Positions 1 to 8,827 of a stretch of 64,000 nucleotides of DNA are shown one piece after another. Below the pieces are notes generated by a model that saw nothing but the letters and a program-made list of their open reading frames with translations, was not told the DNA's origin and did no database searches. The stretch comes from Noviherbaspirillum sedimenti (GTDB taxonomy: Bacteria; Pseudomonadota; Gammaproteobacteria; Burkholderiales; Burkholderiaceae_D): the NCBI RefSeq assembly GCF_003590835.1, contig NZ_QYUQ01000002.1, forward strand, positions 1,736,001-1,800,000, in the 5' to 3' direction. How positions within the stretch are numbered: the stretch's first letter is position 1; each line of letters begins with the position of its first letter. A program made the position numbers and the translations under genes.

Positions 1-627
1 AGCAAGGCTTACGCGAACGGACGCCAGGTGTTGTCCGACCTGTCCTGGCGCCTGGCGCCCGGCGAATACGTCGCCATCATGGGCGAATCCGGCGTCGGCA
101 AGTCGACCTTGCTGAATATCATCGCCGGCCTGGATACGCCGGACTCAGGCGATGTCGTGGTCGATGGCGTGGCGATTTCCACGCTGGACGACGATGCCAC
201 GACCCGTCTGCGCCGCGAAAAATTCGGCTTCATCTTCCAGGCTTTCCACATCCTGCCGCACCTGAACCTGCTGCAGAACATCGCCCTGCCGCTGCTGTTG
301 AACGGCATGCCGCAGGCGCGCGCCGCGCAGATGCTGGCAGCAGTCGGCCTGGACGGGCGCGGCGCGGATTTCCCGCGCCAGCTGTCGGGCGGCGAATTGC
401 AGCGCGTGGCGATCGCCCGCGCACTGGTGCACCAGCCCCGGCTCATCCTCGCGGATGAGCCGACCGGCAATCTCGACCCGGAGACTGCGCACGGCATCCA
501 GCAATTGCTGCGCGCCGAAATCAAGGCCAACCAGGCCAGCGCCATCCTGGTCACCCATTCGCCGGCGGCGGCTGCCAGCGCCGACCGCGTGCTGGTGCTG
601 AGCCGGGACGGCTTGCGCCCGGCCTGA
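1..627 (+). CDS. ABC transporter ATPase, MacB/LolD type (5' end outside window)
   Basis: ATPase subunit that powers the FtsX-type permease encoded directly downstream. The frame is open to the left edge, so the true start lies outside. Walker A (GESGVGKST), the ABC signature (LSGGE) and Walker B with D-loop (LILADEPTGNLD) are all visible, and the switch histidine sits in VTHS near the C terminus. The stop is one base before the permease start, so the two are translationally linked. Relatives of this kind work with FtsX permeases in lipid, lipoprotein or peptide export rather than nutrient import. The substrate cannot be read from sequence, although the lipocalin gene two positions downstream suggests a lipophilic cargo. 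Confidence 0.93.
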   Translation, partial: SKAYANGRQVLSDLSWRLAPGEYVAIMGESGVGKSTLLNIIAGLDTPDSGDVVVDGVAISTLDDDATTRLRREKFGFIFQAFHILPHLNLLQNIALPLLLNGMPQARAAQMLAAVGLDGRGADFPRQLSGGELQRVAIARALVHQPRLILADEPTGNLDPETAHGIQQLLRAEIKANQASAILVTHSPAAAASADRVLVLSRDGLRPA

Positions 628-628
628 C

Positions 629-3190
629 ATGCCAACGCCAGCGCGCACTACCTCCCTGCGACGCTTGCTGCACTGGCTGCTGGCCGGCGAATGGCGCGCC
701 CATCCGCTGCGCAGCGGTATCGCCATCCTTGCCATCGCCGTCGGCGTGGCGCTCGGCTTTGCCATCCATCTGATCAACAGCGCCGCCCTCAATGAATTCT
801 CGGCCGCGGTGCAAACCCTGTCCGGCCAGGCCGACCTGCAGGTGCGCGGCACACAAAGCTGGTTCGACGAAACGCTCTATCCGCCGCTGGCAGAGCATCC
901 CTCGGTGGCGCTGGCCAGTCCGGTTCTGGAGGTCGACGCGGCCCTGCCCGGCCAGACCAGACCGCTGAAAATCATCGGCATCGACGTCTTTCGCGCGGCG
1001 GCAATCACTCCCGAACTGGTCGGCACCGTGCTCGAAGACAATCGTACCGACACCCTGGCCGACGACGCCATCTTCCTGTCGCCGGCGGCGCTGCAATGGC
1101 TGCAGCGCCAGCCTGGCCAGCAGCTGCAGCTGCGCGCCGGCACCGGTACGGTAAGCTTGCGCATCGCCGGCACCCTGACTGGCGCGCGTCCCGGCCAGCG
1201 CCTTGCCGTCATGGACATCGGCGCGCTGCAATGGCGCCTGCACCACCTCGGGCAGTTGTCGCGCATCGACCTGAAACTGCGGGACGGCGTGCCGCGTGCG
1301 GCCTTGCAACGGCAACTGGCGCAGCAGCTGCAGGGCCGCGCGCTCGTCGGCGAACCGCAAGAACAGCAAACGCGCATCGCCAGCATGTCGCGCGCCTACC
1401 GCGTCAACCTCAACGTGCTGGCGCTGGTGGCCCTGTTTACCGGCGCCTTCCTGGTGTTTTCCAGCCAGGCGCAGGCCGTCATCCGCCGCCGCAGCCAGCT
1501 GGCGCTGCTGCGTGTGCTCGGCATGACGCGCCGCCAATTACTGCTGCAACTGCTGGCCGAAGGCGCCCTGCTCGGCACCGCAGGCGCCCTGCTGGGACTG
1601 GCAGGCGGCCACGCGGCCGCTGCCGCCGCCCTGCATTTTTTCGGTGGCGACCTCGGCGGCGGCTACTTTCCCGGCGTGCAGCCGAGCGTGCAATTCGCGC
1701 CCGGCGCCGCCCTGGTGTTTTTCCTGCTCGGCACCGGCGTCGCCGTGCTCGGCAGCGCCGCCCCGGCATGGGAAGCGGCCCGCGCGCAGCCCGCGCAAGC
1801 CTTGAAACCCGGCAGCGAGGAAAGCGCCCTGTCGAGGCTGGCGACGCCATGGCCGGCGCTGGCCTGCCTTCTGCTGGGGGCGCTATTCACCCGCCTGCCG
1901 CCGCTGGCCGGCTTGCCGGTATTCGGCTACCTGGCGGTGGCGTTGCTGCTGGTCGGCGGCATTGCACTGATGCCGCGCCTGGCGGCGCTGGCCTTCGGCG
2001 CCCTGTCGGCATTCGCCACCCGGAAAGGCGCCAGCGCCAGCGTGGCCGCCACGCTCGGACTGGCGCGCCTGGCCAACGCCCCCAACCAGGCATCGATTGC
2101 GCTGGGCGGCGTCTTGTCCAGCTTCAGCCTGATGGTGGCGATGGCAATCATGGTGGCCAGTTTCCGCGTCTCGGTGGATGACTGGCTGTTGCGGGTCTTG
2201 CCGGCGGACCTGTATGCGCAGACCGCTGGCGCCGGCAGCACCGACGGCTTCGCCCCGGCCGAGCAAGCTGCGATCGCCGCAGCGCCCGGCATCGCCCGCG
2301 CCGATTACCTGCGCATGACGCAGCTGACGCTGGATCCGGGCCGTCCGACGGTGGCGCTGATCGCCCGCCCGATCGACATCCATGACCCGGGCAAGACGCT
2401 GGCGCTGGTGGGCGACAGCCTGCCGCCGCCAGCCATCCCGCCTGACGTGGTGCCTGTGTGGGTGTCGGAAGCCATGCTCGATCTCTACGGCTATCGACCT
2501 GGTTCGCGCATCCGCCTGCCGCTCGGCGGTCGCCAGCAGGATTGCATCGTGGCCGGCGTGTGGCGCGACTATGTGCGCCAGTTCGGCGCCATCCAGATGC
2601 GGCAGGATGATTACCGGCGCCTGAGCGGCGACCTGCTGGCCGACAATGCCGCGCTGTGGCTGCGCCCGGACAGTGTGCCGACAGAGATCATCGAGACCTT
2701 GCGGCGACTGCCTTTCGGACCCGCACTGGAGTTTTCCCAGCCCGGCGAAATCCGCGCTGCCAGCCTGAAAATCTTCGACCGCAGTTTCGCAGTCACCTAC
2801 CTGCTGGAAGCAGTAGCGGTACTGATCGGCCTGTTTGGCGTGGCCACCACCTTTTCCGCGCAAACCATCGCACGCGCCCGCGAATTCGGCATGCTGCGCC
2901 ATATCGGCGTGACCCGCCGCCAGATACTCGGCATCCTCGCCATCGAAGGCTTTTTATTGACCGGCATCGGCATTGCCGCCGGCTTTGCGCTGGGATTTGC
3001 CATCAGCCTGATCCTGGTGCATGTCGTCAACCCGCAATCCTTCCACTGGAGCATGCAACTTCATATGCCGTGGAAATTGCTGGCAAGCGTCGCGGCCGTC
3101 CTGCTGGCCGCGGCAACGCTCACAGCGGTGGCCGCCGGCCGCCATGCCGTGTCCGGCAATGCGGTACGCGCGGTCAGGGAGGATTGGTGA
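629..3190 (+). CDS. ABC transporter permease, duplicated FtsX/MacB domain
   Basis: Inner-membrane permease of 853 residues. An N-terminal membrane segment at about residues 28-50 is followed by a periplasmic MacB-like region, then a block of membrane helices from about 255 to 400. The arrangement repeats: helices around 405-510, a second periplasmic stretch, and three C-terminal helices from about 715 to 840. The double FtsX layout is that of large YbbP/AttF-type permeases. It starts one base after the ATPase stop, and its own TGA overlaps the next ATG (TGATG), so three genes form one translationally coupled unit. By family knowledge such proteins act mechanically on periplasmic or membrane-bound lipophilic substrates. 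Substrate is unassigned. Confidence 0.92.
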   Translation: MPTPARTTSLRRLLHWLLAGEWRAHPLRSGIAILAIAVGVALGFAIHLINSAALNEFSAAVQTLSGQADLQVRGTQSWFDETLYPPLAEHPSVALASPVLEVDAALPGQTRPLKIIGIDVFRAAAITPELVGTVLEDNRTDTLADDAIFLSPAALQWLQRQPGQQLQLRAGTGTVSLRIAGTLTGARPGQRLAVMDIGALQWRLHHLGQLSRIDLKLRDGVPRAALQRQLAQQLQGRALVGEPQEQQTRIASMSRAYRVNLNVLALVALFTGAFLVFSSQAQAVIRRRSQLALLRVLGMTRRQLLLQLLAEGALLGTAGALLGLAGGHAAAAAALHFFGGDLGGGYFPGVQPSVQFAPGAALVFFLLGTGVAVLGSAAPAWEAARAQPAQALKPGSEESALSRLATPWPALACLLLGALFTRLPPLAGLPVFGYLAVALLLVGGIALMPRLAALAFGALSAFATRKGASASVAATLGLARLANAPNQASIALGGVLSSFSLMVAMAIMVASFRVSVDDWLLRVLPADLYAQTAGAGSTDGFAPAEQAAIAAAPGIARADYLRMTQLTLDPGRPTVALIARPIDIHDPGKTLALVGDSLPPPAIPPDVVPVWVSEAMLDLYGYRPGSRIRLPLGGRQQDCIVAGVWRDYVRQFGAIQMRQDDYRRLSGDLLADNAALWLRPDSVPTEIIETLRRLPFGPALEFSQPGEIRAASLKIFDRSFAVTYLLEAVAVLIGLFGVATTFSAQTIARAREFGMLRHIGVTRRQILGILAIEGFLLTGIGIAAGFALGFAISLILVHVVNPQSFHWSMQLHMPWKLLASVAAVLLAAATLTAVAAGRHAVSGNAVRAVREDW

Positions 3191-4353
3191 TGCGAGCAAC
3201 AATCAACAGACTGGCGCGCGCGGCATGTGCAGCATTGGCAACATTGGCAACATTGGCAGCATTCGTGGCATTGGTGACATTCAGCGCCACCATGGTACTC
3301 GCCGCCCCGCCCGCGCTGGCGCCGGTGTTGCCGGGCCAGGTCCTGGCCTTCCCGCGCGATCACGGCGCCCACCCGGAATTTCGTACCGAATGGTGGTACG
3401 TCACTGGCTGGCTTGAAACACCGCAGGGGAAACCGCTCGGCTTCCAGATCACTTTCTTCCGCTCGGCCACCGATCACGACCGCACCAATCCGAGTGGCTT
3501 CGCGCCGAAGCAACTGGTCATCGCACATGCCGCCCTGTCCGATCCTGAACATGGCAAACTCTTGCACGACCAGAAAAGCGCCCGCGAAGGTTTCGGCTTG
3601 GCCTACGCAAAACCAGGCGACACCGATGTAAAAATTGACAGCTGGCGTCTGCAGCGCAGCCAGGACGGCCGTTACCACGCCAGCATCGCCGCGCGCGATT
3701 TCTCCCTGGACCTGCAACTGGTGCCACGACAGCCTCCCATGCTGCAAGGCGAGCGTGGCTTTTCCCGCAAAGGGCCGCGCCCGGAACAGGCCAGTTACTA
3801 TTACAGCCAGCCGCAACTGCAAGTGAGCGGCAGCGTCAGCCGCGGCGCAAATCGAGACGCAAATCGTGACGCAAATCGTGGCAGCCAGGCGCAAGCGGTC
3901 AGCGGCACGGCCTGGCTCGACCATGAATGGTCCACCAGCGTGCTGGATGAAAACGCCGCTGGCTGGGACTGGCTGGGCGCCAACCTCGACGATGGCGGCG
4001 CCCTGATGGCCTTCCAGATCCGCGCAAAGGATGGCAAGAAATTGTGGGCGCATGCGGCCCTGCGCGATGCCAGCGGCCGCGTCACGCAATTCGGTGCCGA
4101 CCAGGTCAGCTTTGCTCCGGTACGCCGCTGGCGCTCGCCGCGCACCGATGCCAGCTATCCGGTGGCCCAAACGATTACAATCGGTCCCCATGCATGGCAA
4201 TTGTCGCCGCTACAGGACGACCAGGAACTCGATTCGCGCCAGTCCACCGGCGCAGTTTACTGGGAAGGCGCCGTCACCATCCGCCGCAACGGCCACCCGG
4301 CCGGACACGGTTACCTTGAACTGACCGGCTACGTAAAGCCGCTGAAACTATGA
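3190..4353 (+). CDS. CrtC/AttH-like lipocalin, exported
   Basis: Secreted protein of 387 residues related to the carotenoid 1,2-hydratase/AttH lipocalin-like family. A hydrophobic, Ala-rich signal segment occupies about residues 10-38 and ends in VLAAP. Family hallmarks include FRTEWWYVTGW and the later AWLDHEWST. In AttEFGH-like systems such a protein accompanies an ABC ATPase and an FtsX permease exactly as here, so it is probably the periplasmic lipid- or hydrophobe-binding partner. True carotenoid hydration is unlikely because no carotenoid genes are nearby. The start is set by the TGATG overlap with the permease. A four-residue ANRD repeat lies near residue 222, encoded by three 12-bp units. 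Confidence 0.85.
   Translation: MRATINRLARAACAALATLATLAAFVALVTFSATMVLAAPPALAPVLPGQVLAFPRDHGAHPEFRTEWWYVTGWLETPQGKPLGFQITFFRSATDHDRTNPSGFAPKQLVIAHAALSDPEHGKLLHDQKSAREGFGLAYAKPGDTDVKIDSWRLQRSQDGRYHASIAARDFSLDLQLVPRQPPMLQGERGFSRKGPRPEQASYYYSQPQLQVSGSVSRGANRDANRDANRGSQAQAVSGTAWLDHEWSTSVLDENAAGWDWLGANLDDGGALMAFQIRAKDGKKLWAHAALRDASGRVTQFGADQVSFAPVRRWRSPRTDASYPVAQTITIGPHAWQLSPLQDDQELDSRQSTGAVYWEGAVTIRRNGHPAGHGYLELTGYVKPLKL
3847..3882 (+). repeat. Three 12-bp in-frame tandem repeats inside the lipocalin gene
   Basis: Three copies of a 12-bp unit (gcaaatcgtgac; the first copy has two changes from the consensus, the last one) follow each other without gaps and encode ANRD-ANRD-ANRG. Because the unit is a multiple of three, slippage would change the protein by four residues without a frameshift. 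Confidence 0.85.
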
Positions 4354-6140
4354 CGACATCCACTCCGCGCGCCAAAGGCAGCCTCGCCACCCTGGGCGCG
4401 TTGCTGCCCTTCCTGCGCCCCTACCTGCGCCGCTTCCTCCTTGCCGGCGTCGCCCTGCTGGTGGCGGCCGGCGCCACCCTGGCCATCCCCTACGCCTTCC
4501 GCCAGATGATCGACCTCGGCTTTGGCGCCGCCGGCGCTGCGGGTGCTGCCAGCGCCGCTCATATTGACCGCTATTTCCTCGGGCTGTTCGGCGTTGCCGG
4601 CATCCTGGCGCTGGCCACCGCCGCGCGCTTTTACATGGTGTCCTGGCTGGGCGAACGCGTCACCGCCGATTTGCGCAGCGCCGTGTACCGGCACGTGGTC
4701 GAGCAAAGCCCGCAATTTTTCGAAACCGCGCAAACCGGCGAAGTGCTGTCGCGCCTGACCACCGACACCACTTTGATCCAGGCGCTGGTCGGCACCAGCA
4801 TTTCGATGGCCCTGCGCAATGCCCTGCTGCTGGTTGGCGGCATGGCGTTGCTGTTCGTTACCAGCGTCAAATTGTCCGCCCTGATCCTGGTGCTGCTGGC
4901 GCTGGTGGTGCTGCCGATCATCCTGTTCGGCCGGCGCGTGCGCAAGCTATCGCGCGATTCGCAAGACCGCATCGCCGACGCTTCTGCGCTGGCCGGCGAA
5001 ATCCTCAACGCCATGCCGACCGTGCAAGCCTTTACGCAGGAAAGGCGGGAATCGCAGCGCTTCGGCGTCACGGTCGAACGCGCCTTCGCCACCGCCACCG
5101 CGCGCATCCGCGCCCGCTCGCAGCTGACGGCGCTGGCGATCCTGCTGGTATTCGGCGCCATCGTGTTCGTGCTGTGGCTGGGTGCGCAAGCCGTGCTTGA
5201 GGGCAGCATGACTGCGGGCGAGCTGGGCCAGTTCATCCTGTATGCGGTCATCGTCGCCGGCGCCATCGGCGCCCTCGCCGAAGTGCTGGGAGAAGCGCAG
5301 CGCGCCGCCGGCGCCACCGAGCGCCTGCTGGAACTGCTGACGCTCAGCTCGCCGATCCAGACGCCCGCGCATCCGCACGCCTTGCCGCAACGCGCCGCCG
5401 GCGGCGCCGCGCTCACCCTCGCCGCAGTGGACTTCTGCTATCCGTCGCGGCCGCAAACGCCGGCATTGTCGCAACTGTCGCTGACGGTCGCGCCAGGCGA
5501 AACGGTGGCCATTGTCGGCCCTTCCGGTGCCGGCAAGACCACCCTGTTCCAGCTGCTGCTGCGCTTTTACGACCCGCAACAGGGGCAGATCACGCTAGAC
5601 GGCATCGATATCCGCCGGCTCGACCTGCAAGACTTGCGCAGTGCAATCGGCATCGTGCCGCAGGATACCGTGATCTTTTCCGCCGATGCGCTGGAAAACA
5701 TCCGCTATGGCCGCCCCGGCGCCAGCGACGAAGAAGTGATCGCCGCCGCGAAAATGGCGGCCGCGCACGAATTCATCGAGCGCCTGCCGCAAGGCTACAA
5801 GTCGTTCCTGGGCGAGCGCGGCGTGCGCCTGTCCGGCGGCCAGCGCCAGCGCATCGCGATCGCCCGCGCGCTGCTGAAAAATCCGCCGCTGCTGTTGCTG
5901 GACGAAGCCACCAGCGCGCTCGACGCCGAATCCGAGCGCCTGGTGCAGGCCGCGCTGGAAGCAGCCATGCAGGGTCGTACCACGCTCGTGATTGCCCACC
6001 GCCTGGCCACCGTGCAGCGCGCCGACCGCATTCTGGTGATGGAACACGGCCGGATTGTCGAATCCGGCACGCACGCGCAACTGGTGGTGCAGGGTGGCCT
6101 GTATGCCAGCCTGGCTGCGCTGCAATTCGGCCACGGATAA
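4350..6140 (+). CDS. ABC exporter, fused membrane and ATPase domains (MsbA/ABCB class)
   Basis: Half-size ABC exporter of 596 residues that should act as a homodimer. The N-terminal six-helix membrane domain (about residues 25-320) is followed by a nucleotide-binding domain with Walker A GPSGAGKTT, the signature LSGGQ, Walker B LLLLDEATSALD and the switch histidine in IAHRLATV. The start codon overlaps the lipocalin stop (ATGA), so it belongs to the same transcript as the upstream exporter genes. The family exports lipids, lipopolysaccharide precursors, peptides or drugs. Nothing in the sequence fixes the cargo, and MsbA itself is usually encoded elsewhere. Confidence 0.93.
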   Translation: MTTSTPRAKGSLATLGALLPFLRPYLRRFLLAGVALLVAAGATLAIPYAFRQMIDLGFGAAGAAGAASAAHIDRYFLGLFGVAGILALATAARFYMVSWLGERVTADLRSAVYRHVVEQSPQFFETAQTGEVLSRLTTDTTLIQALVGTSISMALRNALLLVGGMALLFVTSVKLSALILVLLALVVLPIILFGRRVRKLSRDSQDRIADASALAGEILNAMPTVQAFTQERRESQRFGVTVERAFATATARIRARSQLTALAILLVFGAIVFVLWLGAQAVLEGSMTAGELGQFILYAVIVAGAIGALAEVLGEAQRAAGATERLLELLTLSSPIQTPAHPHALPQRAAGGAALTLAAVDFCYPSRPQTPALSQLSLTVAPGETVAIVGPSGAGKTTLFQLLLRFYDPQQGQITLDGIDIRRLDLQDLRSAIGIVPQDTVIFSADALENIRYGRPGASDEEVIAAAKMAAAHEFIERLPQGYKSFLGERGVRLSGGQRQRIAIARALLKNPPLLLLDEATSALDAESERLVQAALEAAMQGRTTLVIAHRLATVQRADRILVMEHGRIVESGTHAQLVVQGGLYASLAALQFGHG

Positions 6141-6213
6141 AAGACGCGCGCATCATCAGTTAAAATGACGGGCATCGCCCTCCGACCAAGACCCAAGTCA
6201 CCAAGAAGCACCC

Positions 6214-7008
6214 ATGCGCCAATACCTCGACTTCATGCGCCATGTCCAGCAACATGGCACCGAAAAAACCGACCGCACCGGCACCGGCACCCGTTCGGTG
6301 TTCGGCTATCAGATGCGCTTCAATCTGCAGGAAGGCTTCCCGCTGGTCACCACCAAGAAGCTGCACCTGAAGTCGATCATCCATGAATTGATCTGGTTCC
6401 TGGCCGGCTCGACCAACACCAGATACCTGAAAGACAATGGCGTCTCGATCTGGGACGAGTGGGCCGATGCCGAAGGCAACCTGGGGCCGATCTACGGCTA
6501 CCAGTGGCGCTCCTGGCCAGCGCCCAACGGCCAGCACATCGACCAGATCGCCCAGGTCCTGGAGCAGATCAAACACAATCCTGATTCGCGCCGCATGATC
6601 GTCTCGGCATGGAACGTGGCCGACATCCCGCAGATGAAGCTGCCGCCCTGCCACGCCTTCTTCCAGTTCTATGTCGCTGACGGCAAGCTGTCTTGCCAGC
6701 TGTACCAGCGCAGCGCCGACATTTTCCTCGGCGTGCCTTTCAACATCGCTTCCTACGCCCTGCTCACCCATATGATGGCGCAGCAGGCCGGCCTGGAAGT
6801 GGGCGACTTCGTCTGGACCGGCGGCGACTGCCATATTTATTCGAACCACATGGACCAGGTCGCCGAGCAACTTTCGCGCACCAGCTTCCCGCTGCCAAGC
6901 TTGAACATCCGGCGCAAGCCGGCGTCGATCTTCGACTACAAGTTTGAGGATTTCGAAATTGTCGGCTACCAGTCGCACGCCGCCATCAAGGCGCCGGTCG
7001 CCGTATAG
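6214..7008 (+). CDS. thyA: Thymidylate synthase
   Basis: Methylates dUMP to dTMP using 5,10-methylene-tetrahydrofolate, in the cytosol. Length (264 residues) equals that of the E. coli enzyme. The catalytic cysteine is Cys146 in [10 protein letters not shown], and the dUMP/phosphate-binding stretch [16 protein letters not shown] is intact. The start is the ATG after a weak AGAAG ribosome site. In many proteobacteria folA follows thyA; here it does not, and the next gene is a small unknown. Confidence in function is very high. Confidence 0.98.
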   Translation: MRQYLDFMRHVQQHGTEKTDRTGTGTRSVFGYQMRFNLQEGFPLVTTKKLHLKSIIHELIWFLAGSTNTRYLKDNGVSIWDEWADAEGNLGPIYGYQWRSWPAPNGQHIDQIAQVLEQIKHNPDSRRMIVSAWNVADIPQMKLPPCHAFFQFYVADGKLSCQLYQRSADIFLGVPFNIASYALLTHMMAQQAGLEVGDFVWTGGDCHIYSNHMDQVAEQLSRTSFPLPSLNIRRKPASIFDYKFEDFEIVGYQSHAAIKAPVAV

Positions 7009-7037
7009 ACGAGCATTGCCTGGCTGGTGAAACCGCC

Positions 7038-7078
7038 TGTGGATTACTCACACGAATCGTGGACAATACTGTGGACAA
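7038..7078 (+). promoter_or_regulatory. Cluster of three DnaA-box-like 9-mers
   Basis: Three same-orientation 9-mers close to the DnaA box TGTGGATAA occur within 41 bases after thyA: TGTGGATTA, CGTGGACAA and TGTGGACAA (one to two mismatches each). This is a sequence match only; it may be a DnaA-responsive or titration site or chance. Confidence 0.3.
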
Positions 7079-7281
7079 GTGCCGAACAGATAAGCTAAGC
7101 ACTTGTTTTAAAAAGATTTTTCATGACCGATGAAAAATCAGGCAAGTCTGCTTCCGGCTTGCCCCGCCCTGCTTTGCTGCCCACATTTTTTTTGAATGCG
7201 CAACATCCGGATTACAACGATTTCCTGTTGGTATTTACAGTAAAATAGGCAATCCGACCAAGGTCGCCCCGGATATGCATC

Positions 7282-7512
7282 ATGAGCAACACCATTTTTG
7301 AATTAAGAGATTCTGTCGAAGTTTCCACCGGACGTCTGGGACACGTTCGCATGAAGCAGGAAAACTACAACCAGGAAGTGGCCATCATCACGGTCCATCC
7401 CGACGACATCCCGCAATTAATCGAACAGCTTGAAAAAGTCGGCAAGGAAGCGCAAGCAATCCGCGAAGAATTGCGCAACAGATCGACGACAAAAGAAGCC
7501 GACAAGCCCTAG
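7282..7512 (+). CDS. Hypothetical protein, 76 residues
   Basis: Small acidic cytosolic protein with no signal peptide or membrane segment. The N-terminal half has alternating beta-type residues (FELRDSVEVSTGRLGHVRM) and the C-terminal half is a predicted amphipathic helix rich in Glu, Lys and Gln ending in charged tail residues. I do not recognise the family. It stands alone, about 270 bases after thyA, in the same direction. Codon use resembles its neighbours, which supports it being real, but no strong ribosome site precedes the ATG. Confidence 0.6.
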   Translation: MSNTIFELRDSVEVSTGRLGHVRMKQENYNQEVAIITVHPDDIPQLIEQLEKVGKEAQAIREELRNRSTTKEADKP

Positions 7513-7552
7513 GCAATATCAAATTGCGCGGCGGCGCGTGTGCCGCCAAGCT

Positions 7553-7687
7553 TCAAGCGTCCGTGATTGCCACGATCAGGGATGTCAAGGCAAGCCCCAT
7601 CAAGGTAATTGCAATTTTTCTGGTGTGGCTTTTTGCCGCTTGCAGCTTATTCCAGCGCCGGTCAAATAGGGAATCATTCGCTTCCAT
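7553..7687 (-). CDS. Small single-span membrane protein, 44 residues
   Basis: A short gene on the minus strand with a good ribosome site (AGGTGG, six bases before ATG). The protein starts MEANDSLFDRRWNKL, has a basic stretch (KSHTRK) and then one hydrophobic helix of about 18 residues ending near the C terminus. The positive-inside rule suggests the N terminus is in the cytosol. I know no homologue. It is convergent with the 76-residue gene to its left. The clean start signal and the membrane-protein composition favour a real gene over chance. Confidence 0.5.
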   Translation of the reverse strand: MEANDSLFDRRWNKLQAAKSHTRKIAITLMGLALTSLIVAITDA

Positions 7688-7993
7688 AAAATACCACCTG
7701 TAAAAAAACGTTGATTTATTGTATTCCTGGAAAATTCAAAATGTATTAATTTTTCGCAAACAGATGCCAGTTTGCAACATTTGTATGGGTCGGTGCCGCC
7801 TCACGTAATGGGATTTTCGGCCCGCATCCCCCGCGCTCCCAATTGGCTGTCGAATATTGGTGCCATCAAAGTCCTTCGCATTCGTTGCTTCCCATCTGTT
7901 CCTTTGATTTTTCTCATAGTCTTCTGCCACTCCGGAATTAATCTTGATCAATCAATTGCAAATCGTGCATTGATTCAAAATTGAGGAGCGGAA
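7688..7993. other. Intergenic region without recognisable gene
   Basis: AT-richer stretch carrying the promoters of the divergent small genes on either side. A 7-bp inverted repeat (AATCAAT/ATTGATT, arms at 7950-7956 and 7969-7975) lies just upstream of the zinc-ribbon gene and could be an operator. Frames of about 70 codons here have no ribosome site or protein-like composition. Confidence 0.4.
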
Positions 7994-8218
7994 ATGCAAA
8001 TCACGGCATCACATCCCGGCAACAATCCGGATCGGCACCTGATTTCCCGCGAAAGCGGCGCTGAACTGGAGGAGCGCGTTGTGAAATCTCATTGCTGGTA
8101 TTGCAATAAACCCTTGTACATCCACCGTAACTATTGCAGCACGGAATGCAGAGAAGCAATGTATGAAGACAATGAGCACGCCAGGCAACGCCGCATGATT
8201 TTTGGTTGCCAGTGCTGA
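7994..8218 (+). CDS. Small cysteine-rich putative zinc-binding protein
   Basis: Protein of 74 residues preceded by a strong ribosome site (GAGGAGCGG). After a disordered N-terminal third it shows CWYCNKPL, then CSTEC, and ends in CQC, a spacing typical of small treble-clef or zinc-ribbon folds where two CxxC-type knuckles hold one zinc. No catalytic domain is present, so it may bind nucleic acid or protein. I do not recognise a named family. Confidence 0.7.
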   Translation: MQITASHPGNNPDRHLISRESGAELEERVVKSHCWYCNKPLYIHRNYCSTECREAMYEDNEHARQRRMIFGCQC

Positions 8219-8396
8219 CTCAACAGTGCTGATTCAAGCCGGCTAAAGCAAGTCATCGTGGCATATCCAAAGGCACCAGACAAACTTCCTTTGCGCGGCA
8301 CCCTATCCTGCCGGCAGTTGAATTGATGCGACACAAACTCCATTACGCATGGCATATTATTGTCAAAGCAATCTCAAAGATTGTAGAGGCCATGCC

Positions 8397-8717
8397 ATGC
8401 CGCTTCCTACCGCCATCCCGGATTTTGACATGCTGGTGACGCTGCACCAGCACGACCCGCAAGCTTTCGAGGCGCTGCGCTGTCACTTGCTACAGGAAGC
8501 ATTGGACGCGGCGCCGGCGGCACGGCGCGCCAGCCTGGAATTGCTGCTGGGGCGCATCGAGGCGGCGCGGGCAGCAAGCGCGTCGCCGCAGCAGGCAGCC
8601 AGTATTGCCTTTGCCATGATGGCCGAATCGCTGCAGGAATTGCGGGATTCCTGGCAACAAGCGTTTCATGCGCTGAGTGAATTACAAACCCACCTGCTGC
8701 TTGAAAAAGTCCGTTAA
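8397..8717 (+). CDS. DUF3135 family protein
   Basis: All-alpha cytosolic protein of 106 residues. The N-terminal block IPDFDMLVTLHQHDPQAFEA matches the pattern of DUF3135, a family found mainly in beta- and gammaproteobacteria with no known role. The start MPLPTA is preferred over an in-frame ATG 48 bases upstream because the family begins with the PDFD block close to the N terminus and GTAGAGG precedes it. The rest is a helical coil rich in Ala, Leu and Gln. No partner genes are visible. Confidence 0.75.
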   Translation: MPLPTAIPDFDMLVTLHQHDPQAFEALRCHLLQEALDAAPAARRASLELLLGRIEAARAASASPQQAASIAFAMMAESLQELRDSWQQAFHALSELQTHLLLEKVR

Positions 8718-8791
8718 GCAGGCTTTGCCCTATTTTTTACCAGCAGGAAATACGTCTTTAAAATCATTCACTTAGGAAATTTCTTCTATAC

Positions 8792-8800
8792 TTATCCACA
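8792..8800 (-). promoter_or_regulatory. Perfect DnaA-box 9-mer
   Basis: TTATCCACA occurs in the gap between two convergent genes. Isolated DnaA boxes are common by chance in a chromosome, so no function is claimed. Confidence 0.3.
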
Positions 8801-8827
8801 AGCTTGTGCACGATTCATGTGAACAAG

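Noticed and set aside
7736..7984. Overlapping 70-codon frames on both strands upstream of the zinc-knuckle gene
   Set aside because: No start signals, random composition, and the region is needed as promoter.
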